Assembly: GCF_040869045.1 (NCBI RefSeq)
Contig: NC_090321.1
Location: 181,755,596-181,819,595, forward strand
Origin: Eurosta solidaginis
Taxonomy: Eukaryota > Arthropoda > Insecta > Diptera > Tephritidae
Reading direction: 5' to 3'
Length of the DNA: 64,000 bases
The first letter of the stretch is position 1; each line of letters begins with the position of its first letter. The notes under the pieces were generated by a model. That model did not search any database. It saw nothing but the letters and a program-made list of their open reading frames with translations, and was not told where the DNA came from. Below, piece after piece: positions 47,501-56,808 of the stretch. The translations under genes and the position numbers were made by a program.

Positions 47501-49455
47501 AATTCCGAAATGACTCCGACGGGATCCTGGACGGATCCCGAAAACCATCTAGAAATGATGCCGTAAGAGACCCGAAATGACATCGACGGGATCCCGGACG
47601 GATCCCGAAAACTATCCAGAAATGATGCCGGAGGAGACCCCAAATGATCCCGCTAAAGTCCCAAAATGACCCCGACAGGGTCCCGGACGGATCCCGTAAA
47701 CCATCCAGAAATGATGCCGGAAGAGACCCCAAATTGTCCCGCAAAAGTCCCAAAATGACCCCGACAGGATCCCGGACGGATCCCGTAAACCATCCAGAAA
47801 TGTTGCCGGAAGAGACCCCAAATGATCCCGCAAAAGTCCCAAAATGACCCCGACAGGATCCCGGACGGATCGCGAAAACCATCCAGAAATGATGCCGGGA
47901 GAGACGCCAATTGATCCAGCAAAAGTCCCAAAATGACCCCGACAGGATCCCGGACGGATCCCGTAAACCATCCAGAAATGATGCCGGAGGAGACCCCAAA
48001 TGATCCCGCTAAAGTCCCAAAATGACCCCGACAGGGTCCCGGAGGGATCCCTTAAACCATCCAGAAATGATGCCGGAAGAGACCCCAAATGATCCCGCAA
48101 AAGTCCCAAAATGACCCCGACAGGATCCCGGACGGATCCCGTAAACCATCCAGAAATGATGCCGGAAGAGACCCCAAATGTTCCCGCAAAAGTCCCAAAA
48201 TGACCCCGACAGGATCCCGGACGGATCCCGTAAACCATCCAGGAATGATGCCGGAAGAGACCCCAAATGATCCCGCAAAAGTCCCAAAATGACCCCGACA
48301 GGATCCCGGACGGATCCCGTAAACCATCCAGAAATGATGCCGGAGGAGACCCCAAATGATCCCGCAAAAGTCTCAAAATGACCCCGACAGGATCCCGGAC
48401 GGATCCCGTAAACCATCCAGAAATGATGCCGGAAGAGACCCCAAATGATCCCACAAAAGTCCCAAAATGACGCCGACGCGATCCCGGGCGGGTCCCGTAA
48501 ACCATCCAGAAATGATGCCGAAAGGTTCCCCAAATGATCCTGTATTAGTCGAGAAAAAGTTCCGAAATTACCCCGACGGGATCCCGGATGGATCCCGAAA
48601 ACCATCTAGAAATGATGCCGGAAGTTACCCCAAATGATACCGTAATAGTCCCGAAATGACATCGACGGGATCCCGGACGGATCCCGAAAACCATCCAGAA
48701 ATAATGCCGGAAGAGACCCCAAATGATCCCGCAAAAGTCCCAAAATGACCCCGACAGGATCCCGGACGGATCCCGAAAACCATCCAGAAATGATGCCGGA
48801 ATGGACCCCAAATGGTCCCGAAATGACACCGACGGGATCCCGGACGGATACCGAAAACCATCCAGAAATGATGCAGGCAGGTACCCCAAATTATCCCTAA
48901 ATAGTCGCGAAATGACCCTGAACGGATCGCGGACGGATCTCGAAAACCATGCAGAAATGATGCCGGAAGATACCCCTAATGATCCCGAAATAGCCCCGAA
49001 ATGGTCCCGACGGGATCCCGGACGGATCCCTAAAACCATCCAGGATTGATTACGGAAAGGACCCAAACTGACCCCGAAAAAGTCCCGTAATGATCCCGGA
49101 AACCATCAAGAATTTATCTCTCGAAGGTACGCAAATGATCCCGAAAGTGCCCGACGGGATCCCGGACGGATCCCGAAAACCATCCAGAAATGATGCCGGA
49201 AGTGTCCCCAAATGATCGCGAAATAGTCCCGAAATGATTCCGGAATAGTCCCGAAAATGTCCCAAAATAACGCCAACGGGATCCCGGACGGATCCCGAAA
49301 ACTATACAGAAATGATCCCGGAAGGGTCCCAAAATGATCCCGAAATAGTCCCGAAAAAGTCCCGAAATTACCCCGGCGTAATCCCGGACCGATCCCGAAA
49401 ACTATCCAGAAATGATCCCGGAGGGTCTCGATATGACCCTTACGGGATTACAAAT
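44514..49455 (+). repeat. Minisatellite array of unit 5, including homogenised 89-bp satellite
   Basis: From about 46480 to 48520 near-identical 89-bp monomers follow each other (for example AAGTCCC at 48101 and 48190). Diagnostic bases are GACAGGATCC, CCCGTAAACC and GGAAGAGACCCC. By hand count a monomer is 31 A, 10 T, 29 C and 19 G with six CpGs, about 54 percent G+C in an AT-rich neighbourhood. It contains no TTA, CTA or TCA, so the minus strand has no stop in any frame. This explains apparent open frames of 534 codons (46395-47999), 297 codons (47612-48505) and 253 codons. Confidence 0.92.
47220..48900 (+). repeat. 1,502-bp offset duplication in unit 5
   Basis: The distinctive monomer with GCCGGAATGGACCCC followed by AAATGACACCGACGGG occurs at about 47291 and 48793. 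The marker GGAAT lies at 47296 and 48798, 1,502 bp apart, with matching neighbours on both sides. The block between is mostly 89-bp monomers. Confidence 0.75.
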
Positions 49456-50172
49456 AAGGTGAAGCTAATTATAAAACCATGTTAATAAGGCAGCAGGCGC
49501 ATTGGAGCGAACAAAAAGTTACATAGAAACATACAGGTAAAGCTAATAAAAGCGTGCTAATAAAAACAATTGATGGAGGGCGGATGGCGGGAGTAGAGGA
49601 GAGGACCACTGATCGTTCCTCCAAAATTGTCTAGATCTCGTTCTGTATGTACCAGATACCAAAAACTATTGATTCAGGAGAAAATTTATATTGAGTTATA
49701 ACAATTTATAGATTTTACACCAGAGGGGAGATAAAGGGGGGGGGAGGGCAGAGGGTGTCACTGCTTACTTTGTAAGCCCCCGACTTATTTGACCCCTTGA
49801 GTCTGTGATATTGGTGAAGGCCAGTATACGTAAAGTTATAATGTGTAAAAATTATGAAAAATAATTTCTCGAAGGGTCGTGGGACCCCCACCCCTCTTTC
49901 CATGTTCGAAAAAAAATTTCGCTAGTAGACTACTGTCTGTGTCCCAAATTTCATCAAAATCCGTGTAGCCATTCTGGCGTGATTCAGTCGCAAAGACGAA
50001 AAAATATAATAATTAAATTATAACTGTTCCTAGGGGGCGGGGACCACGCCCCTTTTGAAAAATGTATAGCTAGTAGATCCTTCTAGACTATTGACTACAT
50101 GTGTGCAAAATTTCATCCAAATCGGTCCAGCCGTTCTTGCGTTATTGAGTCACAAAGACAAACGTCTGGACA

Positions 50173-50276
50173 AACATCCAAACATCCAAACATCCAAACA
50201 TCCAAACATCCAAACATCCAAACATCCAAACATCCAAACATCTAAACATCCAAACATCCAAACATCTTAACATCCA
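50173..50276 (+). repeat. 8-bp AAACATCC tail repeat, 13 copies
   Basis: Thirteen tandem AAACATCC units with two or three single-base variants (ATCTAAAC, ATCTTAAC) terminate unit 5. Homologous positions hold about 2, 8, 5 and 6 copies in units 1 to 4. Confidence 0.95.
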
Positions 50277-50300
50277 AACTTTCCCATTTATAATATATAT

Positions 50301-50584
50301 TAGATATTAGATTAGATAATTAGATTAGATATATATATTATACTTTAAATTTTTAGCAGTCGACCGCTCTGTTTTTCAGTCGACTATAATTTTAAATAAA
50401 TAAATAAACATATTTCAAAAATGTAAAATTCAAATTATTTGATAAATGAAAAAATAATGTGTTTTTCACATTTTAAAATGTAAAAAACACAATAGTGTTT
50501 TTTCCATGTAGATATGACTTTTTTAAATTAAATTTTTTTCTATTCGATCAGTTTCTTTCTTTTGAATTTTATATACGTATACGT
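50301..50584. other. AT-rich spacer
   Basis: ATTAGAT/TATA-type low-complexity DNA, then two near copies of CAGTCGAC (50357 and 50378). Probably part of the hAT fragment to the right, but no terminal repeat was found. Confidence 0.5.
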
Positions 50585-50925
50585 TAGATCTCATGCATAG
50601 GCTTAAAAAGCATGAATTCTACTTATTCCTGAAGGAGGTACTTCGGTTTTTTTTTATCAATTTATCTATGATTAATATTACAGGAATGCGATTCTGTGAC
50701 TTTTCACATGTTCACATGTTGTTGAAAATCTTGTGTATGTTTCCAGTAACAACGGCAACGAACGAGAGATCTTTTTCAACTCTTAGGCTGATTAAAAACT
50801 ATTTGAGAAACACGATGAGTGAACATCGATTGAATGGCTGTGCATCACCGTGATCAAATTGTTACCGTTGATGAAGTTTTAGATGAAATGACAAAGAAAA
50901 GCCGACGCATGCGCTTCAGTTTTTA
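50585..50925 (+). pseudogene. hAT transposase C-terminal fragment (ZMYM1-like dimerisation domain)
   Basis: The frame from 50593 gives LLKILCMFPVTTATNERSFS then TLRLIKNYLRNTMSEHRLNG, the C-terminal dimerisation signature of hAT proteins of the type found in ZMYM1-like genes. After GCASP it stops in frame, but a neighbouring frame continues HHRDQIVTVDEVLDEMTKKS to a TAA at 50924-50926, so one frameshift separates the last 30 residues. Everything upstream (BED/MYM fingers and catalytic core) is missing. The terminal TAA overlaps the TTAA used by the adjoining piggyBac-like element. Confidence 0.8.
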
Positions 50926-51972
50926 ACCCTCCGTTGTGTGATGTGGCCGACGCAGGCCATTTCGATTTTTAAAGGGGTATATCTTTTTGTTTCGTTAATT
51001 TTTCAAAAAACGGCGCCAATATACGATAAAGGTCGTTAGTTGAAGCTTCTGAAAATTTTATAACCATTTCTAGAAAAGTGATTATGAAAAAAATATATTT
51101 TACACAAAAGGGGGTACTCAGACCACCACTGCAATTTTCGTGTAGTCATGTACCGTACTTTTCGACAGTTTTACTAGATTTAGTAAAAAAGGCACGAGAA
51201 CAGGCGCCAGATATCTGAAGTTATGTTAGAATTGAATTTGGTTGCAAATTTTCGTTGTGTATGATTGATTTCGCTTTTTGCAATCATTTTTGTTTGAGTG
51301 GAGACAAGTTAGTGTTTATTTACAATTGAAATAGTGATCTGTATTATTCATAAAGTGTTTTCTCTTATATTGTGCCGGAACAGAAATATCAACTTTAGAC
51401 GAAGTAGATAGGGCTCTATTAGCTATCTGTAGAAGTAGTAATCATCTATCAAGTGAGCAAGTGCGCCATCACGGGGAACTGCTGAGCAAATTTACTGCAG
51501 CGGAGGATGAGAAAGATAATCCGTATGCCACCGACGACGATGATGATGAGGATTATGTTCCTGTTGATAACGGAGAGATGTCTGATATTGGGAATGAACT
51601 TGGGGTTAAAGAAGAATTGCCTAAAAACGAATACATTTATGAAGTTGGATGGGATGAAGTAATCGAAAAAGAGCCTAGTGTCTCAAATCTTGCCAGTGGA
51701 GTGAATCGATTACTAGGTGAAAAAGAGCAATATAACGAGTGCAAGATTGACAATATATTTTGGAAAAAGGAACCGCCAGCACCTAGAGCACGCCATTGGA
51801 ACCGGTTTACCAGTACCCGCACCAGACCAGTGGGACCTGCTCATAGATTTCTGGCGACTGCAGTGTCTATTTTTGGTGACATAATGTCACCTGAAATAGT
51901 GGATATAACTGTCCGTCAGACCAATTGGAAAGCAGTATAAGGATATACAACTTCCACACAACGGACGGTTAA
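50923..51972 (+). mobile_element. Short piggyBac-like element with TTAA duplication
   Basis: The left end is TTAA at 50923-50926 followed by CCCTCCGTTGTGTG. The right end is CACACAACGGACGG followed by TTAA at 51969-51972. The terminal inverted repeats match at 13 of 14 positions, and TTAA target duplication is diagnostic of the piggyBac superfamily. At 1,042 bp between the TTAAs, and holding only an N-terminal transposase-like frame, it is an internally deleted, non-autonomous derivative. Confidence 0.88.
51461..51940 (+). CDS. Truncated piggyBac-like transposase N-terminal region
   Basis: The 159-codon frame has an acidic N-terminal part (TDDDDDEDYVP), then WKKEPPAPRARHWNRF, and ends VGPAHRFLATAVSIFGDIM SPEIVDITVRQTNWKAV (break inserted for length). 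The last part resembles the start of the piggyBac DDE domain, where GPxxxFxxxxxxF...IVxxTNxYA is usual. Full piggyBac transposases are about 500-600 residues with three catalytic aspartates and a C-terminal cysteine-rich finger; none of those remain. The stop lies only 28 bp from the right terminal repeat, so an internal deletion fused the beginning of the gene to the 3' end of the element. Whether it is translated is unknown. A transposase role is excluded. Confidence 0.65.
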   Translation: MRHHGELLSKFTAAEDEKDNPYATDDDDDEDYVPVDNGEMSDIGNELGVKEELPKNEYIYEVGWDEVIEKEPSVSNLASGVNRLLGEKEQYNECKIDNIFWKKEPPAPRARHWNRFTSTRTRPVGPAHRFLATAVSIFGDIMSPEIVDITVRQTNWKAV

Positions 51973-52585
51973 TGTAACTTTTTCCATATCATATTCTAAA
52001 TACACGTACTTTAATGTTAAAGCTAAAGATAACATTTTTTTTTTATTTATTTAACTGAGAAAAAAAAATTTTTTTGTAAGGCTCACATTTTTTTTCTGTC
52101 TGGCTATGTATGTAATACACAAACAAGTATCTGAGCTCGCAAATAATTTCATAATATCTCTGACAAACAGAGCAAAACGTCTTTGTATAAGTAGAAACGT
52201 GTGAAACTTAATATGTATATTGATGCGGTTATTCCCTACCACATCTAATAATAAATTTGTTAGTCTTTCTAAATATTGATCGATGTAACTCGAGTTGGAG
52301 TAACTAAATGATTGGGTTACTACAGCGATGCGGCATGCATTTTTTTTGTATATACATTCTTATGGGCAATACAGAGTTGGGCATGATTCGGAAACAATTT
52401 TATTTGAATAAGAATACACATTTAAGCTTGGTTTTTACTAGGTCAAATTTGACCACAAGCTTGGCCAACTCAATGAAAATGGCTTGTCATCAAATCATCA
52501 CAAGAAAACGCTCAAGACATTTTATTATTTTGCTTTTGTAAGCCAAATTTGAAATTTTTTTATACGAAAATACAAATTTTCCCTT
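51973..52585. other. No recognisable feature
   Basis: AT-rich DNA between the piggyBac-like element and INE-like copy C. Its open frames (77 codons at most) have no motif. It may include the 3' remainder of the hAT element split by the piggyBac insertion. Confidence 0.45.
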
Positions 52586-54137
52586 TTTATACTCGGCTGA
52601 GCAGAGCTCACAGAGTATATTAATTTTGTTCGCATAACGGTAATCCGTAACGGCATAAACTAATCGAGATAATATAGACTTATATATATCAAAATGATCT
52701 GGGCGAAAAAAGAATTTCATTTAGCCATGTCCGTCCGTCCGGAAACACGATAACTTGAGTAAGTTTTGAGGTATCTTAATGAAATTTGGTATGTAAGTTC
52801 CTGGCCACTCATCTCATATCGCTATATAAAATGAACGATATCGGACTATAACCACGCCCACTTTTTCGATATCGAAAATTTCGAAAAATCGATAAAGTGC
52901 GATAATTCATTACCAAAGACGGATAAAGCGATGATACTTGGTAGGTGGGTTGACCTTATGACGCAGAATAGAATATTAGTAAAATTTTGGACAATGGGCG
53001 TAGCACCGCCCACTTTAAAAATATGGTAATTTAAAAGTTTTGCAAGCTGTAATTTGGCAGCCGTTGAAGATATCATGAAATTTGGCAGGAACATTACTCC
53101 TATTACTATATGTGTGCCAAATAAAAATTTGCGAAATCGGATGACGAACACGCCCACTTGAAAAAAATGTAAAAGTCAAATTTTAACAAAAAATTCAATA
53201 TCTTTACAATATATAAGTAAATTATGTCAACATTCAACTCCAGTAATGATATGGTGCAACAAAATACAAAAATAAAAGAAAATTTCAAAATGGGCGTGGC
53301 ACCGTCCTTTTTCATTTAATTTGTCTAGAATACTTTTAATGCCATACGTCAAACAAAAATTTACCAATCCCTATGAAATTTGGTAAGGGCATAGCTTCTA
53401 TGCCGGTAACTGTTTTCTGTGCAAATTGGCGAAATCGGTTGAAGCCACGCCTAGTTTTTATACACAGTCGACCGTCTGTCCTTCCGCTCGGCCGCTAACA
53501 CGATAACTTGAGCAAAAATCGATATATCTTTACTAAACTTAGTTCACATACTTATCTGAACTCACTTTATGTTGGTAAAAAAAATGGCCGAAATCCGACT
53601 ATGACCACGCCCACTTTTTCGATATCGAAAATTACGAAAAATGAAAAAAAAATGTCATAATTCTATACCAAATACGAAAAGAGGGATGAAACATGGTGAT
53701 TGGATTGGTTTTCTGACGCAAAATATAACTTTGGAAAAAACTTTGTAAAATGGGTGTGACACCTACCATATTAAGTAGAAGAAAATGAAAAAGTTCTGCA
53801 GGGCGAAATGAAAAGCCCTTGGAATCATGGCAGGAATACTGTTCGTGGTATTACATATATAAATAAATTAGCGGTAGCCGACAGATGATGTTCTGGGTCA
53901 CCCTTGTCCACATTTTTGTCGATATCTCGAAAACGCCTTCTCATAAACAACTAAGGGCAACTCCCTTCGAAAATACTCTTCAATACCTTCCATTTGATAC
54001 CAATGTCATACAAACACATTCCAGGGTTACCCTGGGTTCATTTTCCTACATGGTGATTTCCCCTTATTTTTTCTCCAAAGCTCTCAGCTGAGTATGTAAT
54101 GTTCGGTTACACCAGAACTTAGCCTTCCCTACTTGTT
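52586..54137 (-). mobile_element. INE/DINE-like repeat copy C, both ends present
   Basis: On the plus strand it begins TATACTCGGCTGAGCAGAGC then CACAGAGTATATTAATTTTG, passes CATGTCCGTCCGTCC and AACACGATAACTTGAG, and ends CTCAGCTGAGTATGTAATG, TTCGGTTAC and TTCCCTACTTGTT. It is the reverse complement of copies A and B with both termini. It contains only one partial 130-bp unit, which gives a compact form of about 1.55 kb. No coding capacity. Confidence 0.8.
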
Positions 54138-55553
54138 ATTATTAAGTAGATATTACCCGCTACTTTTTATGCGGGAATATTTGAAATAAAGAATGAGAGA
54201 ACGAAAATCGACACTGATGATGGCACAACGCCGAAACCGGTTTGTCTCAAAACCAAATTTGACAAGGGATGACGGAAAATCGTTCCAATATACATCAAAT
54301 AAAGAATGTTTATTTTTATTTTAGGATTACTTTAAACCATTCATATATACAACACTGCAAACTACACAAAAATCTTCCCAATTTAGTTATCGGTGGGCAA
54401 GTAACATACAGTTGTACGTGCATATGATCACGTACCTTAAATAGGATCTTTGCTTGGCATAAAGACTCCACAACTTAAAAAACTTTTTCTTCTATGATAA
54501 TATTTCAAAGCTATCCATTTAATACTTGTACATTGCGTAAACTGCATCCTCTTTATAAACTTATTATTCCGAGTTGCTATAAATTATGCTAGCTGTTTGT
54601 TAATTTTTGGGCTTAGGTATAGCTCACTGACACAACCAAGAATGTTGTTTACGCTTATCTTAAAAGGAAGAAATAAGTTGCTGCGCTGAATTATCTTATT
54701 TTGGTTATCGTGTAGAGCTACTAACCAATTCTTCTTGGGATCTAAACTCTGGCGGATCTAAACTAAGCAGAACTTCTTAACATTCTCACACATAATGCAC
54801 ATCTAGAAATTGTGCCCTGCATTTGCTATATATACTTCGGTCCGTCATCGAAAAATTTAAATAATCCAAAAATGTGGTACGGCTAGGATCTTTTATATTT
54901 TCCCTTAAGTTTTTATGTTCAAAATATACTCTTGGTCGTTCTGAAAATGTACCCCCATAAATGCATTACCGAAGGATTTACATAGTTGGTGGACACGTAG
55001 CCCAGTAATATCAACACCGCTTCCGGGTACTAATGTAGCAACCTCATTTATAGTTTTAATTACAATAATACGGAAACGGGTTAAGATACCTCAAACATTT
55101 TAAAAATGTGCTAAAGCCCTCAACTGATATGCATATTGTACAAATAAATTTGAAAACTACCCTGCCCATGCTTTGAATTGCAAGACCCTGGATATCTAAG
55201 GGTCCTAAAATTTATGTTAAACCTCGTCTGATACAACACTGAAAGTTGCGCTCAGTTCTAGCAGTGGTTTCTGGGTGATGCGAGTACAAACACGGACAGA
55301 CAAAAATTGTAGAAACTGCTGATTTGGGTTCAGGCGGTCAATAAGAACCTCTCCTATCAACTTTTCTGAGATATCTGTAATGCACAGACATCGACCTTTT
55401 AGAATTTTATTATGTGTATAGATTATCTGTTATTTACTTTTTATTGAGAAAAAAAGAATAAGGTTTAATTTGGCCACAACAGCATTCGTGATTGATTGGC
55501 GTGTTTCTGTGTCGCACCGAAAATAACGATCCTCATAAGAACATGTGTAACAA
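54138..55553. other. No recognisable gene
   Basis: Between INE-like copies C and D. The only pattern I see is the stretch 54205-54300 (GATGGCACAACGCCGAAACC then AAATTTGACAAGGGATGACG), part of which returns at 56765-56815. Open frames are all short. Confidence 0.5.
54262..54300 (+). repeat. Direct repeat, left copy
   Basis: AAATTTGACAAGGGATGACG followed by GAAAATCGTTCCAATATACA recurs with three or four changes at 56769-56808, 2.5 kb to the right. Confidence 0.7.
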
Positions 55554-56695
55554 TTAAAGGTGTCTAAATTCGGGTGTAACCGAATATTATATACTCAGCG
55601 TGAGCTTCAATTGCACATTTCATTTCAGATAAATTACTTTTCTACATAACACGTGGCACCACACGTTTAAAAAAAATGCCTCCCCATTTCCCCTTACAAT
55701 AAAACTTGATAAGTGAAATATCATTGATTCAAAAATATTTTTTGCTAAGTTATAGCTTATTATTCTAGTCTACGACCCTTTTAAATTTGTTTTATATCTA
55801 AGTTGCCGTGGTCTTTAACCGATCCCGTCCAGTTTTACTAGAAATACTTTCTAATATAGGGAAAATTTGTGTACCCAATTTTATTACGATACGTTAATTT
55901 TTCTTCGATTTATGGCTCCCGAAACATAAAAAATTGCTTAGTCATAAAAGGGGCGATGCCACGCCCATTTTTTAAAATTTGAAGTTTTTCCAATTTATTG
56001 TTATAAGTCCACCTAGGAAATGAAACACAATCGATATAAAGCTCTTTTTCGTTAAGATATAGCTTATTTTATTCGTCCACGACCCTTTTAAAAATCTTTT
56101 ATATAAAAGTGGGCGTGGTCCTTAACGGATTTCGTTAATTTTTCTTCAGAGCATTCCTTATAGTAAAGGCAACCTCTTTGCCGAATTTTGTTACGATGGG
56201 TTTAACGATTTTTGATTAAAAATATTTCTAAAATAGATTTTATCACAAGTGGGCGGTGCCACGCCCATTTTGAAAATTTTTTTCAAATTTTTTTCAAGAG
56301 TCTCAATATCAGTCCACACGTCAAATTTCAACATTCTAGGTGTATTATTTACTAAATAATCAGGCTTTTGTGTTTTCCAAAATGTTATATATATAAAAAG
56401 TGGGCGTGGTTATCATCCGATTTCGCTCATTTTCAATACTAATCTATTCTGGGTCCAGATAAGCTCGTGTACCAAATTTGGTGAAGATATCTCAATATTT
56501 ATCAAGTTATCGTGTTAACGGACAGACGGACAGACGGACGGATGGACGGACATGGCTCCATAAAATGTTGTTTCGACACTGATGATTTTGATATATGGAA
56601 GTCTATATCTATCTCGATTCCTTTATACCTGTACAACCAACCGTTATCCAATCAAAGTTAATATACTCTGTGTGCAAAGCACGCTGAGTATAAAA
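55554..56695 (+). mobile_element. INE/DINE-like repeat copy D, diverged subfamily
   Basis: The start TTCGGGTGTAACCGAATATT, then ATACTCAGCGTGAGC, and the end GCACGCTGAGTATAAAAATA form the family-style inverted termini (CTCAGCGTG / CACGCTGAG). The interior shares GTGGGCGTGGT, CACGCCCATTTT, TTATCGTGTTAACGGAC and a GGAC-rich tract (56519-56552) with copies A-C but is otherwise different. It contains an internal repeat of about 300 bp marked by TATAGCTTATT..CGACCCTTTTAAA. The fragment at 1912-2302 belongs to this subfamily. Confidence 0.75.
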
Positions 56696-56768
56696 ATAAT
56701 TTGACAGAGGTCAAATGATATTTGTAGCCGTCGTCGTGAATATAATCAGGCCTAATGGCTGCAAGTCA

Positions 56769-56808
56769 AATTTGAGAAGGGATGACGGAAAATCATTCCA
56801 ATAAACAT
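56769..56808 (+). repeat. Direct repeat, right copy
   Basis: Partner of 54262-54300; see that entry. Together they flank INE-like copy D and 1.2 kb of unrecognised DNA. Confidence 0.7.

Larger units (their letters stand above)
43996..50300 (+). mobile_element. Composite minisatellite unit 5
   Basis: The 5' block (43996-44138) stops at AACTGAGCT and is followed by about 375 bp of unrelated AT-rich DNA (44139-44513) in place of the conserved left edge of the array. The array resumes at 44514 and runs to about 49455. The 3' block at 49456-50300 ends with the longest 8-bp tail (13 copies). Right of 50300 the sequence is AT-rich non-unit DNA, so the cluster ends here. Confidence 0.85.

Noticed and set aside
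46395..47999. 534-codon minus-strand open frame that looks like a repeat protein
   Set aside because: The 89-bp satellite has no TTA, CTA or TCA on the plus strand, so all three minus-strand frames are open. There is no start context, domain or codon bias, and the same peptides arise from all frames.
24716..49455. CRISPR-like array
   Set aside because: There are no short identical repeats separated by unique spacers. Monomers are contiguous and diverge gradually, and the setting is eukaryotic.
24544..50300. Canonical Helitron identity for the composite units
   Set aside because: The junction TATAATATACTAG contains CTAG, which recalls a Helitron 3' end, but there is no hairpin just upstream of it and no 5' TC start that fits all units. 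I left the class open.
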